Source: Cognataquiflexum aquatile
GTDB taxonomy: Bacteria > Bacteroidota > Bacteroidia > Cytophagales > Cyclobacteriaceae
Assembly (NCBI RefSeq): GCF_003316845.1
Contig: NZ_QMIK01000001.1
Location: forward strand, 806,001 to 870,000
Direction: 5' to 3'
Length of the DNA stretch: 64,000 bases
Part shown: positions 63,001 to 64,000 of the stretch, piece after piece
Position numbering within the stretch: position 1 is the stretch's first letter
Layout: each line of letters begins with the position of its first letter
The notes under the pieces: generated by a model
The model's input: only the letters and a program-made list of their open reading frames with translations
Told to the model about the DNA's origin: nothing
Database searches by the model: none
Program-made: the position numbers and the translations under genes

Positions 63001-64000
63001 GGCAGGCTGCAGAGGTACCCGAAAATGAATTGGTATATTTGTCGTTGGGGTAGTTATTTGGATTTAACCCATTGTTATATCCAGGAGTACCGGTCAGGTC
63101 TATGGTGGTTACCCTTGCATTTCCATTGCCACTGGAGGGCGCTGCCAAGTCGAGTGCTGTACCTTTATTGCTATAAGCCGCAATCACGCCATTATTTCCA
63201 AAGGCACCAACTGCAATAACATTAGGGTTACGAGATGGATAGGCAGCACAATCGCTTCTTCCCTCATTCATTGAACAAAACACCAATATAGATCCCTTTC
63301 CACCCCTTCCTGTGGTGACCGCATATTCAATAGCAGCGTCAATGGCATCAATTTTAAAATTACAAGGCTGACCATTATAACCCCAAGAACTGCTGATAAT
63401 ATGTGCACCGTTGTCTGCAGCCCAAGTGTAAGCCGCAGCATAATCAGAAGCATCTTCTTCTCTTGTGAATATGTTGATGGGCTGGATTTTAACATTGGGA
63501 GCGACGCCCATGACCCCTATACCGTTATGCGAGGCGGCAACAATACCTGCGCAAGCTTGTCCGTGTTCATTTAATCCTGCAGGGTTATTCCCAGGCCTTC
63601 CGTTCTCCAAAGGCCTTGCAGGTGTAAAGCCATTGATCACATTTCCTAAATCCTCGTGTTCCTCTACCCCTGTATCCACCACAGCTACGATAATGTCAGC
63701 AGAACCTGTAGTGATACCCCATGCCTCGAGTGCATTGGAGTCGGCATCATTCAGTCCTGGAACTCCATTGATCAACTGCCCAGTATTGTGCATCTGAAAC
63801 TGGTCAGAAAAGTAAGTATCGGCTACAAAAGTTTCGCGAAAGAGCGGATTGCCCTCAATACCGAAAAGTGGGTTATCAGAAGAACCATTTGCTTTTTTGT
63901 CTAAATCTTTTTCGTCTGTATGCTCGATTTCAGCATAAAAATCAGGGTGTGACCATGCTGCCAAGCCGCTTTCATAGATGAGGTTGGACAGGGTCAGGGT
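60062..64000 (-). CDS. Secreted S8 (subtilisin-like) protease with PKD, HYR and T9SS sorting domains, N-terminus cut by the window edge (1312 residues seen)
   Basis: The frame is open to the window end and starts inside the prodomain (SNLIYESGLAAWSHPDF), so the signal peptide is missing. The catalytic domain shows Asp in AVVDTGVEEHEDL, His in NEHGQACAGIVAA and Ser in SFSGTSAACPVVSGVAAL. After it come a PKD domain (YTWDFGDGSVGTG), a small proprotein-convertase-like domain, then six HYR domains (five clear, one divergent) and a C-terminal T9SS type A sorting domain (LKAFPNPVKDGRVSI). It is probably exported by type IX secretion and kept at the surface or released. The HYR repeats may bind partners or carbohydrates. 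Its long DNA repeats make it prone to assembly error and recombination. Confidence 0.92.
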   Translation of the reverse strand, partial: TLTLSNLIYESGLAAWSHPDFYAEIEHTDEKDLDKKANGSSDNPLFGIEGNPLFRETFVADTYFSDQFQMHNTGQLINGVPGLNDADSNALEAWGITTGSADIIVAVVDTGVEEHEDLGNVINGFTPARPLENGRPGNNPAGLNEHGQACAGIVAASHNGIGVMGVAPNVKIQPINIFTREEDASDYAAAYTWAADNGAHIISSSWGYNGQPCNFKIDAIDAAIEYAVTTGRGGKGSILVFCSMNEGRSDCAAYPSRNPNVIAVGAFGNNGVIAAYSNKGTALDLAAPSSGNGNARVTTIDLTGTPGYNNGLNPNNYPNDKYTNSFSGTSAACPVVSGVAALVLSVNPDLTDAEVKNILYSSAIDMGTLGRDNSFGHGRVNAYGAVLLAADPNNTPPVAVFQADPISGESPLTVNFDASGSSDAENEELTYTWDFGDGSVGTGQNTSHIYLDPGLFKPVLTVSDGIRIGQAAGEINVACPGGSILIELELILDDYPSEVSWELKNKDGSVIRSGGGYTGFLGSIRKEEFCLPAGCYDFVIRDSFGDGGGSYKLTQGGLVLASSNGQYGFGETKEICLDGVAPVIADCPTDITVSNDADSCEAAVTWTAPTASDDKGTVSLTSNFEPGAVFPVGTTEVTYTATDAAGNQATCSFTVTVEDTQDPIISCPANVSETVVFGVPGKIITYTTPTFSDNCTGAKMELTAGLASGTTFPLGETTVTYLATDAAGNTAECSFTVTITEDPDAVDPEISDCPTDITVSNDAGDCSAAVSWTAPTATDNSGSIDFVSNFEPGAVFPVGTTEVTYTATDAEGNQVTCSFKVTVEDTEDPIISCPANVSETVVFGETGKVITYATPTFSDNCTGASIELKSGLASGATFPIGATTVTYVATDAAGNTAECSFTVTITEDADAVDPIISNCPTDITVSNDPGDCSAAVTWTAPTATDNSGSVDLVSNFESGAVFPVGTTKVTYTATDAAGNQVTCSFDVTVADDELPVIGSVSDISVTVPSGQTVTSVSVPLPSVSDNCSATVTGVRSDGKPLTDPYPVGQTTITWSAEDPSGNDAAVVIQKVTVTQSAPSLAITSFTLINSRTDVDMFTLTNGMQINQNQVQGLNLNIRANTNPSVVGSVFITISGPLNRTITENVAPYALFGDTNGNYSGRSLPAGTYTVTARAFSMTKRRGTAGTVSTITFTILKNNLFRMANEEGNVENEVTEKERPTMEVMSEPSLKAFPNPVKDGRVSIVDSRFQEGMVKYVLYSINGAKLTEGQAEIGAGKTISLDFSGSAKQAGMYILILDYNNYLAPQRLQLIFE
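61040..62260 (-). repeat. 498-base internal DNA repeat encoding paired HYR domains
   Basis: The same GTCTGTCGG landmark is found at 61235, 61733 and 62231, a constant spacing of 498 bases. Each period encodes one A-type (CPTDITVSND) and one B-type (CPANVSETVV) HYR domain, 166 residues in all. High DNA identity suggests recent amplification or gene conversion. Confidence 0.85.

Overview
The window comes from a chromosome of a Bacteroidota bacterium. The Cyclobacteriaceae of the order Cytophagales (Algoriphagus or Aquiflexum-like) is my best guess, made from protein flavour and not from a database search. The signs are a type IX secretion C-terminal sorting domain, ECF sigma/FecR/STN signalling, a TonB-dependent receptor with a carboxypeptidase-regulatory domain, no obvious Shine-Dalgarno sites, TAnnTTTG-type -7 boxes, and intergenic regions filled with short degenerate tandem repeats. 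There are no rRNA, tRNA, CRISPR or transposase genes. The only partial gene is the S8 protease cut by the right edge.

Layout. 0-5.5 kb: four small plus-strand genes (unknown, DUF4199, DUF4287/DUF5655, VOC), an SLC13 permease and an orphan receiver protein. 5.6-17 kb: an ABC exporter, a ceramidase-like lipoprotein with a DinB protein, an acetyltransferase, an acyl-CoA dehydrogenase, an OMP, glycerate kinase and an AGCS symporter. 17-22.9 kb: NTF2-like lipoprotein, glycine-zipper protein, arylsulfatase, TetR regulator and a porin-like transporter; a shared operator-like motif ties the last three together. 23-26 kb: a two-gene molybdenum hydroxylase (IorAB-like). 26-29 kb: Crp/Fnr, an alpha/beta hydrolase, and an ECF sigma factor with a membrane partner. 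29-32.4 kb: an L-fucose cluster (diketo-deoxyfuconate hydrolase, SDR dehydrogenase, FucP). 32.9-43 kb: a DoxX-like protein, then sigma, FecR, an STN/surface-repeat protein, a 274-bp tandem repeat block, a paralogous surface-repeat protein, an OMP and a TonB receptor.

The most unusual stretch is 43.2-49.1 kb. A WYL regulator faces a tightly spaced three-gene minus-strand cassette: an unrecognised 320-aa protein, a truncated FtsZ/tubulin-like protein with a Tat-like N-terminus, and a PD-(D/E)XK nuclease. On the WYL side lies a miniature SEDS (FtsW/RodA)-like membrane protein, followed by a RelE/ParE toxin-antitoxin pair. The divergent promoter between WYL and the cassette carries a 20-bp imperfect direct repeat. 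This is the best candidate for an undescribed system, possibly a defence or division-control island.

49-64 kb: an ABC-F ATPase with a degenerate second Walker A, an SSS symporter overlapping an RlmI-like rRNA methyltransferase, a small four-helix membrane protein, a COG2509-like flavoprotein, tryptophan 2,3-dioxygenase divergent from a glutaryl-CoA dehydrogenase (both on one tryptophan degradation route), a gene-free 1.1 kb with two minus-strand terminators, and a large secreted subtilisin-like protease with PKD, HYR and T9SS domains.
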